From Mangifera indica (lineage: Eukaryota > Streptophyta > Magnoliopsida > Sapindales > Anacardiaceae): a stretch of DNA of 64,000 bases. Both the position numbers and the translations under genes were made by a program. Position 1 is the stretch's first letter; every line of letters begins with the position of its first letter. The DNA lies in NCBI RefSeq assembly GCF_011075055.1, contig NC_058137.1, positions 11,393,463-11,457,462 on the forward strand, given 5' to 3'. Of this stretch, positions 46,811-59,100 are shown piece by piece. The notes beneath the pieces are model-generated. The model had not been told where the DNA came from, made no database searches, and was given only the letters and a program-made list of their open reading frames with translations.

Positions 46811-47063
46811 TAGGGTTAGATTCGAACCAAGCTGAGCTCTCGGCTCTGTTCACATATAGTTAAGCTCGAGCTCGTGAAAGCCAATCTCAAACTCGGCTTG
46901 AATTTGACTTGGCTCGTTTTTCGTTATTAAAAGATGTCATTTTAATATATATTGATCAAAACGACATCGTTTTATATCAAAATTTTTAATTAGAAAATCT
47001 GGCGAATAGCTTGAGCTCAGCTAGGGCCAGCTAGTTTTGGGCTCGTCTTCGAGTCCAACCCTA
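46811..47063. mobile_element. hAT-type MITE, 253 bp, perfect 8-bp TSD
   Basis: Ends TAGGGTTAGATTCGAACC and, reversed, TAGGGTTGGACTCGAAGACG. The flanking octamer CAAACTAA is identical on both sides (46803-46810 and 47064-47071), the TSD length of hAT elements. The interior is rich in 'gctcgagct' and 'gagctc' type blocks and non-coding. Confidence 0.88.
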
Positions 47064-47540
47064 CAAACTAACGTGTCTATGTTTTGATTTTTTTTACCAA
47101 TTTTAATATTTTTTATAAATCAAGCCAAATGCATTTTGCATCAGAACTTCAATGAAAGGGCAATTTCTTACCACTTAAATTTGAAAAGTTAATTTTTTCA
47201 CCCATTTGTCAAAGTTAAACATTAGTTTTAACAGTTAAAGAACATTTTTGTCATTTTGTACAGTATAACAAGGGTTAATATCAATTGCATCTCTAGTAGT
47301 ATAATCAAATTGCATTTTCATTTTAACTATTTTATATTTTTTTTCTCCCCATCTTTCTTTTCCCAAATTGATTGACAGTTGTTGACAAATTGATGAAACC
47401 TAGTTTCTAGCCAAATCACACCTACTTCCTATCATCAACATCACCTACACACTACCACCCCCTCATGAACACAACCTTAAGGATGTGGTGGTGGACTGCC
47501 TACCCTCCCTCCCTTTAATAGCCAAAATATTTTGAATGAT

Positions 47541-47558
47541 TGTGTGTGTATGCATGTA

Positions 47559-47626
<68 letters not shown>
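47541..47626. repeat. Compound microsatellite (TG)n(TA)28
   Basis: TG repeats with a few ATG interruptions (47541-47570) followed by an uninterrupted TA run (47571-47626). An apparent Ile/Tyr-rich frame across it is an artefact of the repeat. Confidence 0.95.
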
Positions 47627-47629
<3 letters not shown>

Positions 47630-48430
47630 ACTTAAAAAAGAAATAAATGAGTAAAAAGATGAAGATATCTATTCTATTTCCTTTTCTTCCAAGGAAAAGC
47701 ATGGGGAAAAGAAAAGTTTCTGCTTTACCAAATTACACATAGAGATTTTGATAAAATACAAAGACCACCTATAAAAGGAATACTTATTATTTGATCTATA
47801 TCCTTACAATAAGAAGTCCAATATAAGCAATACTTCATATGACAATATTTTGATGGTCTTCATTTTTTAGGCTATATGGAAAGGTTAACTTATTTTGTAT
47901 GTAAGCAATCAAATAAGATTAGATGGAATCTAGCCTAACAAATGGGCACTAAAAGTTTGAACCTCCTCGATCTATTCTACGTTGAGTAAAATGAGTTTTT
48001 TAAGTCAAGAGAAAGGTATAATCAAGATGCCATGGACCCATAAAAACTTCACACACATTGGCATGCCTATAAAGGCAACTTGTGTGATGTCAAAACTAAT
48101 TTCTCAACTTGATGAATGATCCACGCTAGGAAGGAAATGTGTTATAGCCTATTGTACGTTGTTCTCAAGAAGAGTGATAACAAAATAAAAAGAAGTTCTA
48201 ACATGGGCATTACATTGTGCAACATCCAAAAATTTAAGTTCGTTCGTTGGAAAACTAGGTCGAAAAGGCCTTTCAAATCAATCATTAAAAGACATTCTAA
48301 TCTTTTCACTATCCATCACAAAATTTCACTAATGGAATTGATGAATAAGTGAGAAAATAAGCTTTCCAAACTAAAAAGTGGAAAATTGTTATTTTAGCTT
48401 AGTTCGAGTGAGAAAAAATCATAAAAATGT
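47627..48430. other. No gene recognised; possible TE debris
   Basis: A 78-codon plus frame (48116-48352) shows no motif I recognise. Given the TE coding debris just downstream it may be part of the same element. Confidence 0.3.
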
Positions 48431-48439
48431 GACATTTTT

Positions 48440-48570
48440 TAAGTTTTCAAATTTAGGGTTTAGGGTTAAGTTTTCAAATTTTGCATAAAATTTAGGGTTT
48501 AGGGGTAAGTTTTCAAATTTTGATTTTTTTAGTATAAAATTTACGGTTAAGTTTTCAAATTTTGCATAAA
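48440..48570. repeat. Short tandem repeat with telomere-like TTTAGGG doublets
   Basis: A unit reading 'aagttttcaaattttgcataaaatttagggtttaggg' occurs about two and a half times, each with two TTTAGGG units, the plant telomere motif. Two units per copy are far too few for a real interstitial telomere. Confidence 0.6.
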
Positions 48571-49299
48571 AATGTGACATTTTTTAAGTTAACATTAGTT
48601 GTTAGTTGATTGGAAGATGTTTGTGGTCACAAGTCACGTTATGGTTTGATTTGTGAAATGAAACATTAATTTTGCCAAAAACTCGATAATTTTTCATTGG
48701 GCATGAAATATCTAGTAGATAATGCCTATCTACACTATTCATCAAAACATGGGGCAAATATACAAGTGTTGCACTAACTAAGGGCATATGGATATTTGCA
48801 TGAGCATGTCTATCAAAGGGTAAAATGATATGTTACATATTTTTTGTAATTTTTTTATAAAGTAAGATTATTAAATTTTATAACTTCTTTATTTTTTGTG
48901 ATATTAAATTAAATTCAATTAATATGATTTTTTTTTATTTTACAAATCAAAAACAAGATTTGAAAAGACAAAGGAATCCTTATATCCTATAAATTTTGAA
49001 GAATAGAGAGGTCTCATGCAACACACCACTTTAAGGTGCAATTAAGACTGAGAAAACTCAACGACATAATAAATAAAGTTCAAGGAAAGCCTAGTGAGAG
49101 CCAAAGTACCTACTTTGAACCTTACATACATATGAAGGAGCATAAGTTTAGTATTGTGTCATTACGTACTTCTTTGACAAATCAATCATAGGGACCTATT
49201 AATGGAGTTAAAGTTTCGACTAAAATGAGTTTACATTCGTTTTAACTTGTTAGAGTTGGCCATGATAAAAAGTTTGAGGTTTAATCAGGAGACTGATAT

Positions 49300-49690
49300 A
49301 CATTCATATGTGTTATTCTTAGGGGAGAACAGATTGAAGGTGCCTTGGATGCAGTTAAGTTACTTATGAGGATTTATATTTGATTTCTTAGGTAAAGACA
49401 TGGGATACAATGACGAGGATGTTGTCAAGGTGGCAATACTTTATTTTCTTCACCATGGTCTTATAGGAGCAAATAATAAGACGATTGTTATGGATCACTT
49501 TTTCAAATTAGCATATGATTTTTAAAAATTTTAGCCATTACTTATTTTGGTGTGGAATTTGATGGTAGATTCCATAAGGTAGACTATATAGAAGAAATAT
49601 AAGGATGTTGTCCACTATAATCCACTATTTGTATAAAGCACCCCTAATGTTTAATTAAGCATTCATGGGTTTCCCACTACTGCTCCAAGT
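49300..49690 (+). pseudogene. DUF1985-like TE-associated protein fragment
   Basis: Frame at about 49391-49525: GKDMGYNDEDVVKVAILYFL, HHGLIGANNKTIVMDHFFKL, AYDF, then a stop. After frameshifts, KYKDVVHYNP and HGFPLLL follow (to about 49680). The succession KVALLYFLxxxLLG...D.FxLxDDF...YxLxGFPLAL is the layout of DUF1985, a domain of plant TE proteins often linked with Ulp1-like proteases in MULE-type elements. Surrounding frames (48900-49290) are broken. Assignment rests on pattern reading by eye. Confidence 0.5.
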
Positions 49691-50039
49691 AAGTATTTGT
49701 ATGTCATTATAATATTTGTAAACTTCTCCTTTCATCTATATGTGATAACAAAATCAATTTTCATTTTGTATGAATAGATAAATAAGACCTTACAAAACCT
49801 AGAGGATTGTGTTAAGATATTGGGATTGGAAAAGGTCCCTTGTATATTAAAATAAAGGACCAAAAATATCCCTAGTTGAGAGTATGTGCTTACTATTTTT
49901 TATGTTGAGGCAATATATACTTTTCTAGTTGTTAATTTTTTAATTAAAGTATTATGAACCTTTATTGTTTTGAATTTATCATGATGTTGTTAGGCGGTTT
50001 TACTCCTGATGAGTAAGGAAATTAAAGTATAGCATAATT
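49691..50039. other. No gene recognised
   Basis: AT-rich spacer between DUF1985-like debris and a gypsy-type LTR. Nothing supportable. Confidence 0.35.
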
Positions 50040-52330
50040 AATCTATGATGCATTTCCTTGGCAACATGAATGCAATAACACCACTCATCTATCACTAACC
50101 ATTACTCTTGATATCAATCTAACCAAGACATCCAGTAAGGAGGATGCAAAAAATGATGATGTCCTACAATATGTCATTAACAATTTGGTATATGCCCTAC
50201 CCAGTCTAATAGCCTACCCAATATGTCTCTCACCATAAACAAAATAAGATCCCAAGCATTATAACCAAAGTAAAATCATCATAATATAGGTGTACTAATA
50301 AATTTATTGTCTCTTGAGTCAAATCATAACAGTGTCCATAATCATAATACCATGACACCCAGTGAGTGCATCAGTCACATGTCACTCCATCACCAACTAG
50401 TCACCTTGTTGTTGTCACATTTATGTCTCTTACTTGCAAAATCAAAAGAAAATGAGTGAGTGAAAAACACTTAATAAGTAGAAAATGATCTATCATACAA
50501 TCAATCTATTCATTTCCTCTTCTAATTTAGGTTTATCTCTATTCTAATATAAAGGTGCTCGAATTTTAAACGAATAAAGATGATCTTTATAACCATTTTA
50601 GTGACTAATCTCTAATGCTCATTAGTCTTGGTTGTCCTATTTCTTTGCTAATCAACAAACTCGCAATCTTGGCCTATCAAACTATAGACCCTAATCATCA
50701 AACTCTTTATGTCCTAGAAAATCCTAAGCTAATTAACAGACACACAGTCTTGGCACATTCTTTTTCTATCTAAGGATACCAATTGACGAACTATACCTTA
50801 TCTACAAGTGTGCCTAAGTCATGACTACTCCCTTAAATCAACCCATAATCTTTTAAATCTTTGTCTCATAGGTATTAGTTTATCTTAATTTTCTTGGGAT
50901 AGTTGATCCATCTCGATACCTAATCACTCAGAATTCTCTCAGATATTAATATAGTCCATTTTATCTCTACCTAGGTTTATCAATCATCTCTAAGTGTCCA
51001 ACTCAAATCTTTATATCCAGGACGCATCTCGACACTCAACAAGTTTTAAATCATATTCAAAAATCTATAAAATTTGTCTGTGTACAATTTATACATAACT
51101 AAGTCATGAGCATACTTTGCCTAAATGTACAACCATATGCTCAACCATATATAGTCATACATTGCATAATAGGTTTATGACCACTTCTATGAAGTCACAG
51201 GCATGCATCTTAATTCTATATGTACAGTTATGATCACTATTCACGAGTGTGCATTCTTTGAGTGCACATGCATAGATCTCTTTATTTACCATTCATCTTC
51301 TTCCTCAATCATCCTAAGATTTTTTGTAATCTTAATCAGTCATGCATGATTGTACATACTCAGTGTACAATCATACATGACATTGAAAATCCATCTTAGG
51401 CCATAAATGGTTGTGCATGCTCGTCGCATGATCGTCTGTCAACAAATTCTTGTTTTTAGAGAAAAGATGTATGGGCATACACCCTTATAATTTTATATGA
51501 TTCTAGCCCATATATGTTTATGACCATGTATGACAAAATCGTGCATGGCATCTTGAAATTAATTTACGAACATTCATAGTTGAATTTTCCTTTTTTTTCA
51601 GTAGCTCTATCATCGTATGAATAACTTAGTAACCATATGTACTAAAAGAATTAAAATCTTTAGGTTTAACCTACATTATAACATGTTCTTGGATAGACCT
51701 TAATTTGGTATTCAATCAACAAAAAGGCAAGAACTTCTAGCACCCTAAATGTTCATCATTCATTCTTTGATTCATCTAAACATTCAAAGGTATTGGAATC
51801 ATCAAGAATCAATCATAAAAGCATAAGGATCAATCCCACTGAACTGGCTTTCTAGTAACAAGCTCCATCGCAGCTCTTCCTCCCTCAAAACTCTTGACTA
51901 TCGGAGTTTTCCTTACACCAGTAGGCGGATATCCCGCCTTTTTCCCATGCTTACACTTTCTCTATTGAATGCGTAAGAGGCCAAATTAGGGTTCTTGAGG
52001 CAGAGGCAACCTGTTTATATTCAAGGAATCTTTTTTTCATCAGGATTTGACCTTTCTATAAGACTCAATATCAAACACAATGTATAGTCGTATATCTTCA
52101 TATTCTACTAATATGACAGCCCAATAAGCTACCTACGTGGTGGTCAACGTACAAACATGCATCCACTGTGAATGACTGTATATCAAGCCAAAATAAAAGT
52201 CCTAAATCCAATTTTGGCCCTAGTCATTCTAGATTCAAATTTAAGTTTAGAAAAAGGACAAAAATACCCCCAAAGCATACCTAAAGGTGTTAAAAAAATT
52301 ATTAGGATTTCTTATGCAACCTTTATTTTA
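50040..52330 (-). repeat. Family-G gypsy-type LTR, minus orientation (eroded)
   Basis: Shares with the 9.5 kb copy the landmark 'gtgagtgaaaaacacttaataagtag' (50455-50480; compare 'gtaagtgataaaacacttataagtaag' at 9863-9889) and the adjoining spacing. Long non-coding body with repeated 'gtgtgcat/tgtacaatcatac' motifs (51250-51430). Its ends are not clear and no coding part remains. Confidence 0.45.
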
Positions 52331-52954
52331 GCCTAACCTGCTACTGTAGCAAGTCGTGCCAAGCTTATAGGCTGGTTGGGTCATGTTGCGGGCCTAGCCT
52401 TCAGGCCCACAACATGGCCTGAACTAGCATTGTACTATGCCCAAGATATTAAAATAATTAAAAAATATTAAAAATATAAATAAAATAATTATTATAATAT
52501 AAAAATTATAAATTTTTATTAATGAAAATTTTTAACTTAAATTTTCTAGATCGATCTCACATATGTGAGACAACCAAAATTTAAGTTTGGTTGAAACATG
52601 ATATTGAATTTTTATTTATAGTCGGTGCAAGAACTGAGTGTTTGTATTCTTTTATATATGTGATACTTTTACAAAAGCGCAAAGTGCAAAAGTGTCTCAT
52701 ATCTAAAAAAAAACAATCGCCCTTCATCCACTATAAATAAAGACTAAGCAAAGTGTAAGTTTCAACCAAACTCAAGTTTTGGATCCCACATTGGTGAAAT
52801 TGATAATGAGAACTCAACTCACCTATTATAGATAAGTTTGTCATCTTTCTAATCACAATTCAATTTTTTAACATGTTTTTTATTAGAAAACATAATTTAA
52901 AAAATTATTTAATAAACAATTATTTTTATTAAAATTAACAGGTCAACCGAGTAA
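52331..52954. repeat. Left part of a dispersed repeat disrupted by an LTR
   Basis: 'ggctggttgggtcatgttgcgggcctagccttcaggcccacaacatggcc' (52371-52420) is of the 'GGGTCGTGTTG..GGGCC' type found in hAT-related plant MITEs. Similar phrases reappear beyond the LTR at 55117-55260 ('gcgggcttacttgtta', 'aaggtcatgttgtgagc', 'cgacccaacacgaaggcctg'). A single repeat split by the LTR is the simplest reading. Confidence 0.4.
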
Positions 52955-55103
52955 TGTAACACCACAGGTATATCTCAAAGATAAAATAGTCTTTTTGCAT
53001 GAGTATGATTGATGTGTGAATGGTTTAAAAGGAGAAGTAGCAATCTTAGAGAAGGAGGCTTGCTTGTCGTCTTAAAGTTTGTTACAATGAGAGGTAAGTA
53101 AGATTGGTATACTATTGTTTTACATTATTTTGATGCAATAAGGCTTTTGTGCTAAGCGAATTATTTATATGAAAATTAATAGTTACTAAAACAACGAGCA
53201 TGTTAGGATTTAGGTGCATTATGTTAATCTTGACATGTTGATAGACTAAGGGATTGTAATGTTTAATGCCCTTGCTATGATGAGAAATTGTTATGCTTAT
53301 GTATTGAAGTCAGTAAGATGATGAATGCTGATGAAAAATATGGATGATTCGAAATTGTAATATAAACTTTATGTTGTCATATGTGATTTGTGTGAATTAG
53401 TGATAGTCTTGTATATTTAGACATTACACTTCAATATATTTAATTCAAATGAAGTAAATGTGTTATTATGATGTTGTTTTAGTAATGGTCATGCTTGGAA
53501 GTGCTTTGGAATTGTAAAATATGGGTAGGACATATAGGTTGCAAGAATTAGGTTAACTTTTATAATTTATGGATTTGACACATGATGGTGTGATAAGGTA
53601 TACATGCCCATGTATGCGAATTTCAGATTTTAGGTTGAGTTTTCTAACAATCCAACCACTATTGGATGTTGTTGACCATTGAGCAATTGACTAAGACATG
53701 AAGGTTGCCCATTTATGGCTTTAGCACGACCGTATATGGGATGAAATGACTAAAATACCCCTAAAAAGTATAATGGTCCAAATGAATTTAAGTTGGAGAA
53801 ATTTGTTAAGTATAGAAGAGGGGCACATGCCCATATTTAGTGATATACACCCTCATGTATAAGAGAAAATGTTACACGGGGAAAGGCCACAAGAAATAAG
53901 GTTGTGTATGAATAAAAAGGATACATTTTTGTGTTTCCCAAAGGACACGACGTACAAGAAGGGTAGAAAAAAAGAAAGAAAAAGAGAACTAGGCTAGAGA
54001 CTAAGGAGTTATCTTGAGAGATAGTAGAGAAATCTTAGGTACATAGTAGTACTTTATATGCCTAAGAGATGAAATTTTAGTGAAAGCTAGGATAAGCCCA
54101 AGATAAGTAAAGGCTCGAGACGCATACATGCTAGATGTCATATGATTATTACGATAAGGTACTGTGAGTACGCATTCCCTACATTGTTTGTAGTACGATA
54201 CGTTTGTAGTAGAGTACCCACTTACAGTAGACTCTAGTTAAGGTTATGATTTGGTGTAGTGGAACAGAGAAAGATCTCACATGGTCAAGGTGTTAAATCC
54301 CAGTATTTGATCTAGTCAGATCGACTTAGTATACAACTATAAACATAGTTTCTAGATGATGATGTTTTCATCGAAAGATAATATGATCATGCTAGATAAG
54401 ATTCCAAGGAATGGCTCCTTAATGATCAAGTGGGACACAATAAACTGTAGAGATGACTTGGTCATACTAGTTAAGAACCTAGATAGTGGTTTTATGGTGA
54501 TCAAAAGGATCATAGTTCGATCTAAAAGTTATAATGTACACCCGAGATATTCTCCAGGTCAATATAGGTACATATGTGAGATATCTGACCCATCATCATC
54601 CTAGTGAGAGTTTAGTAACAAACTATAAATAATAGAGATAATATAGGTTGAAATAAAGGCATTTTGGGAAATAAATAAAAAGTTAATAGTAAATTATCAC
54701 ACTTATTAAGTGTTTTATCACTCACTCTTATAATTTCATGTATGCAAGTACATGCGATTGTGAAGATTGCAAGACAAGTAGTGGTCCGTGGGCATAGTGA
54801 TGAGGAGGGTTATTTTGTCATTTTTAAATATTTCAGTTTATGTGCTTATGTTTTCCTTTATGTATTTGGCTACACATGTTCATGACTTTTCAATTTATTT
54901 TTATGTTTAGGACACCTTTTGTATGCTTCCGACAGTTTTCATTGTAAAGGGTATTTTCATAATTACTATTTTTTCATAAATGATGTTTTATTCAAAGAAC
55001 TTTTGGAATCTATTTATGTGTTGTTAAAATAAATGCATACTCAAATGATTTAATTAGTGACATTTCCCTCTAGAAAATAGTACTTCTAGAGAAAGGTATT
55101 ACA
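52955..55103 (+). repeat. Complete family-G gypsy-type solo LTR, plus orientation
   Basis: 2,149 bp from TGTAACACCACAGG to GAGAAAGGTATTACA, with inverted termini TGTAACACC/GGTATTACA. It is homologous and inverted relative to the LTR at 9523-11874 at both ends. No internal coding region or second LTR is next to it, so it is probably a solo LTR left by LTR-LTR recombination. Flanks AGTAA and GATAA are a poor TSD match. The 82-codon frame at 54356-54604 has no recognisable motif. Confidence 0.7.
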
Positions 55104-55300
55104 GATAAAGGTCTGCGGGCTTACTTGTTAAGGGTTTGACATAACATGACCCTATATATATAAGGTCATGTTGTGAGCTTAGTAATTTTTGCCAGTCGAC
55201 CCAACACGAAGGCCTGTTACTATACGAACTTGAGATTTGGCCTGATTCAACATAACCCATTGTCATGTCTAGTCTCAAACTCCTCAAGTTATCCAATTTA
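55104..55300. repeat. Right part of the dispersed repeat disrupted by the LTR
   Basis: Contains 'gcgggcttacttgttaaggg', an inverted pair 'catgaccctatatatataaggtcatg' (55146-55171) and 'cgacccaacacgaaggcctg', matching the character of 52371-52420 on the other side of the LTR. Confidence 0.4.
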
Positions 55301-56142
55301 TCCGTTTGTAACCTCTTCTATCAATAAAACCCTTATTTTGATGTGTTTTGTGCTTTTTTCCCCCTTCTTTGGATTAATAATGGAATGGGATCATAACACA
55401 ATAAATATTTGTTTAAGTGTTTATCCTTTGAAATTTGTATGATTTTTATTAAGATTTTGTTATGTGCCACAATTTACAAACATTATAATTTGTTTATCAA
55501 TACGATGTTAACTAGTTATACAATCTTTTTCATACAAATGAAAGTTGTTTGATGAAAAATTTTTGTGGATAAAAGAAAATATTTTTATTGATTTTTTTGT
55601 ATAAATGTAGGATGTAAAGGAGATTGAAATTTCTCCAAGCAATGTGATTGGATTAAATCAAATTGTTGGTTTTTCCTTTATTATTTACAAATCAATTTGG
55701 TTTAGCTTGAAAATACCAAATTTAAAAAAATTATATCATAAGTTCATAAATTTATGAATTAATAATCATAAAAAAAACTTAAATAACTTGAAATCCATCA
55801 AATGTTAATCTAAAAGACAATTTGTACTTATATTTGTGGATTTATCAGAAATTTATATTAATCCATGATATTAATATTATTTTTCTTTTTCTATCATTAT
55901 ATATTTCTTTTGTTTTTCGGTAGGACAAGAGGGTGAGAATGAAAAGTAAGACTTAGTTTGAGCAATAATAAGGCTAATAAATTCTTAAGGACTTCTCAAA
56001 ATTATGAATACTAGAAAATTAAAATAAAAAACCTTTCGTGTTCAAGGGTTTACTTTTGCTTTTTATTTCTTCTCAAAAATCACACTCCCAATCTCTCTTT
56101 TTTTAACATTCTGAAATTCTGAAGCTTTCAATCTCTTAAACA
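55301..56142 (+). promoter_or_regulatory. Upstream region and 5' UTR of RPN5
   Basis: AT-rich. The 100 bases before the start codon are pyrimidine-rich ('cactcccaatctctctttttttaac', 56082-56107), as is common in plant 5' UTRs. No clear TATA box. The transcription start is not fixed. Confidence 0.4.
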
Positions 56143-59100
56143 ATGGTAAGTCTCTGATTGGATCAGATCTAATATCTCTCTGTGTTCAATATCACTTATT
56201 TTTAAATGCAGCGTTTTAATTTTTCTCAATGGTTTAGGAGGGGAAAGCGATTTTAGAGGCTCAAATAGATCAGCTGCTGAATATCGAGAAGCAGATGAGA
56301 CTTTCCGGTGACGTGACGGGCACCAAGAAGGCCGTGACTGACATTTTGCAGCTTTGTTTTGAAGCTAAAGACTGGAAGACTCTTAATGAGCAGATTGTTA
56401 ATTTGTCCAAGAAACGCGGGCAACTGAAGCAGGTAAATTTAATATTTTTGATTTATTGGTTTTTTAGATTAGGATACTGGGTCAGTGAATTGGGTATTTT
56501 GCGGAATTTTTGTCGTTGATTAGAAATGAAAGGGATTTGTGTGTTAGGTATTTAGAGTTTGAAGAGTAATTGGATTTATATGCATTGATTTAAGTGGTGA
56601 TTGGAACAATGTGATCGTGAATTGAGTGTTTTGTAGAATTTTCATTGTAGATTGGAAAAGAGAGGGTATGTGATCTAGGCTTTTGGGGATTTAGATTTTT
56701 AGGGTTTTAAGGGGTAATTGGGTGTTTATGCATGTAGGTGTTGGCAAGAAGGGTATTATTATTGTCAAATAAAACTATGTGCACACATTTTTTAGTACAC
56801 AATTGAGTATACAGATGATGTGTCATCATATGATTTAGTGATTTTAAACTAAGGATAAAGTAACATTCGATTATATGATAATATATTATTTGTATACTCA
56901 ATTATATACTCAAAATTGTGTGTACATAGCATTGCTCATTATTATTTAAATTGACATTTAAGGGGCTCTTTGATATAGAATTTGGATAAGAATTAAATGG
57001 TTTCAAAACCAAAGTATATGAGATACAATCCCTGTTACCCTATAGGTAGTTTTAATGTTGAAAAGGTAATGGTTGTCGAAGTATTGCTATAATGATAGTT
57101 TTGAGGGCTCAATTGTGTTATAGATTCATATTAATGGTTATGTACAGAAGTTTGTAATGCAAATGCTATTTGTAAAGGATTTGCAGAGTAGTTCTGTAAG
57201 TTAATTAACTATTTACAACATAAAATTTTCCGATTGTTTTGTTGACTTGGAGGAGCTCTGCATTGTTCTGTTCATGTCGATAGATTATTAGATTGCAATA
57301 CTACTTATTTAAGTATTGTTTTGGTAGATTTCTGTCCGATGTAGCTTGATAGATGTTATTTGCTGGTTCTTTTAAGTTTCAGCTTCAGTTATTCTGGATT
57401 TTTTGGAATTGTGTACAAAACTGAGATTCTGTGTGGTGTGTTGTTAGTAGACTGATGCATGTACTTGTTTATATTAATGTTTTAGGCCATGATCCTGGGA
57501 AAAGGGGATTATTGGGATTATTTGTTAATTTTAAATGAGCTGTTTGGTCTACGAAGTAGCTCAGACAAAATTTCTCAGTTATTATCTTATGTGAAAATAC
57601 TATAGATAATATGCACATCCCCAAGGGCTGGATTTAGTGATTAAAGCCCTTGATGCAACTTGGAGTCCTAGGGCCCTAGGGTTCAAATCTCCTTATGGAC
57701 CACCCACTTAGGATATTATGTCTTACAAGTTTTCAACTTCCAAGGTTTTAGGTTCTGGAAGTAGCCCCGTGTTTTGAGCTTAGGGAAATTGTAGGGATGG
57801 TTTAAGAATCTCATTATTAAAAGGGAAAAAGAAGAAGAAGAGGGATCACGAGAGAATACCTTTTGCTTGTGATTTAGTGTTTGGAAGAATATCGGATAGT
57901 ATGTGTTATTAATGATCTTTAGAGATATTCTTGTCTTCCTGTTGCTTTCTATTCCGAACCATGTAGTGTTATCCAATCTATGATAAGATCCTCAGATATG
58001 ATTACATCTAGAAATTTTGTGGCATGTAACTATAAAATACTATTGCATACTTCAAATCTCATATAATGATATGATTATCTTTAAATATCTCTTTGTGTGA
58101 ACCTGTCTCTTGTGTATGGACTTAAGAATAATGACAACAGAAGTAATGCCGATTAATATTTGTAATCTCAGTATCTCTCCTATGCTGCTATTTATCTCTC
58201 TGTGGTTCTTTTAGAATTTCATTAATTATTCTTCAAATTATTTGTATAACTTGCTTGGTGAAACATTTGGTCAGATTTGGAATCATTTGTTGCTGAAATC
58301 ATCGGGGAATGTTTAAATGGTTCACTTTTTGGGAAACATGTTTGATGTTTGGGGATGTATGTTTCTGCAGGCTGTAACTGCAATGGTCCAGCAAGCAATG
58401 CAATATATTGATGAGACCCCAGATGTTGATACTCGTATAGAGCTCATTAAAACACTAAACAATGTCTCTGCGGGGAAGGTGAACATGTGCCAATAAATCT
58501 TGAAGTATTTTTTATTTTTAGTTAATTTAACACTGTGTAGTGTTGTATTATCGTCTAATGTACTTCATCTGTTGCAGATATATGTTGAAATTGAGAGAGC
58601 AAGGTTGATTAAAAAACTTGCAAAAATTAAGGAAGAACAGGGGCTTATAGCTGAAGCAGCAGATCTTATGCAAGAAGTGGCTGTTAGTAATTTCTGTATT
58701 TGATGATGCCCTTTTTGTATTTTTCATTCCCCTATGGTATTCTTTCTAATAATTTGTGAGTTACAGGTGGAAACATTTGGTGCTATGGCAAAAACTGAGA
58801 AAATCGCATTCATTCTTGAGCAAGTATGGCACTCTTATCTGTTATGCTTTCATTATCATCAATGCTTAATTATTAGCTTGTAATGTTTTTTGTTTTTTTT
58901 TTTTTTTTTTTTGGGGCTATAAATTTGATGATATGTTGAAATGGAATTTTGCAGGTTCGTCTGTGCATAGATCGCCAGGATTATGTCCGTGCTCAAATTC
59001 TGTCAAGGAAGATTAGTCCGAGAGTTTTTTATGCTGATCCTTCAAAAGAAAAGAAAAAGCCCAAAGAAGGTGACAATGTTGTTGAAGAGGCTCCTGCTGA

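Noticed and set aside
47463..47702. 79-codon minus-strand frame with a long Ile-Tyr run
   Set aside because: It is the translation of the TA/TG microsatellite, not a protein.
48440..48570. Interstitial telomere
   Set aside because: Only two TTTAGGG units per block, embedded in a larger non-telomeric repeat.
54356..54604. 82-codon frame as a gene
   Set aside because: Inside the solo gypsy-type LTR and without recognisable motifs.
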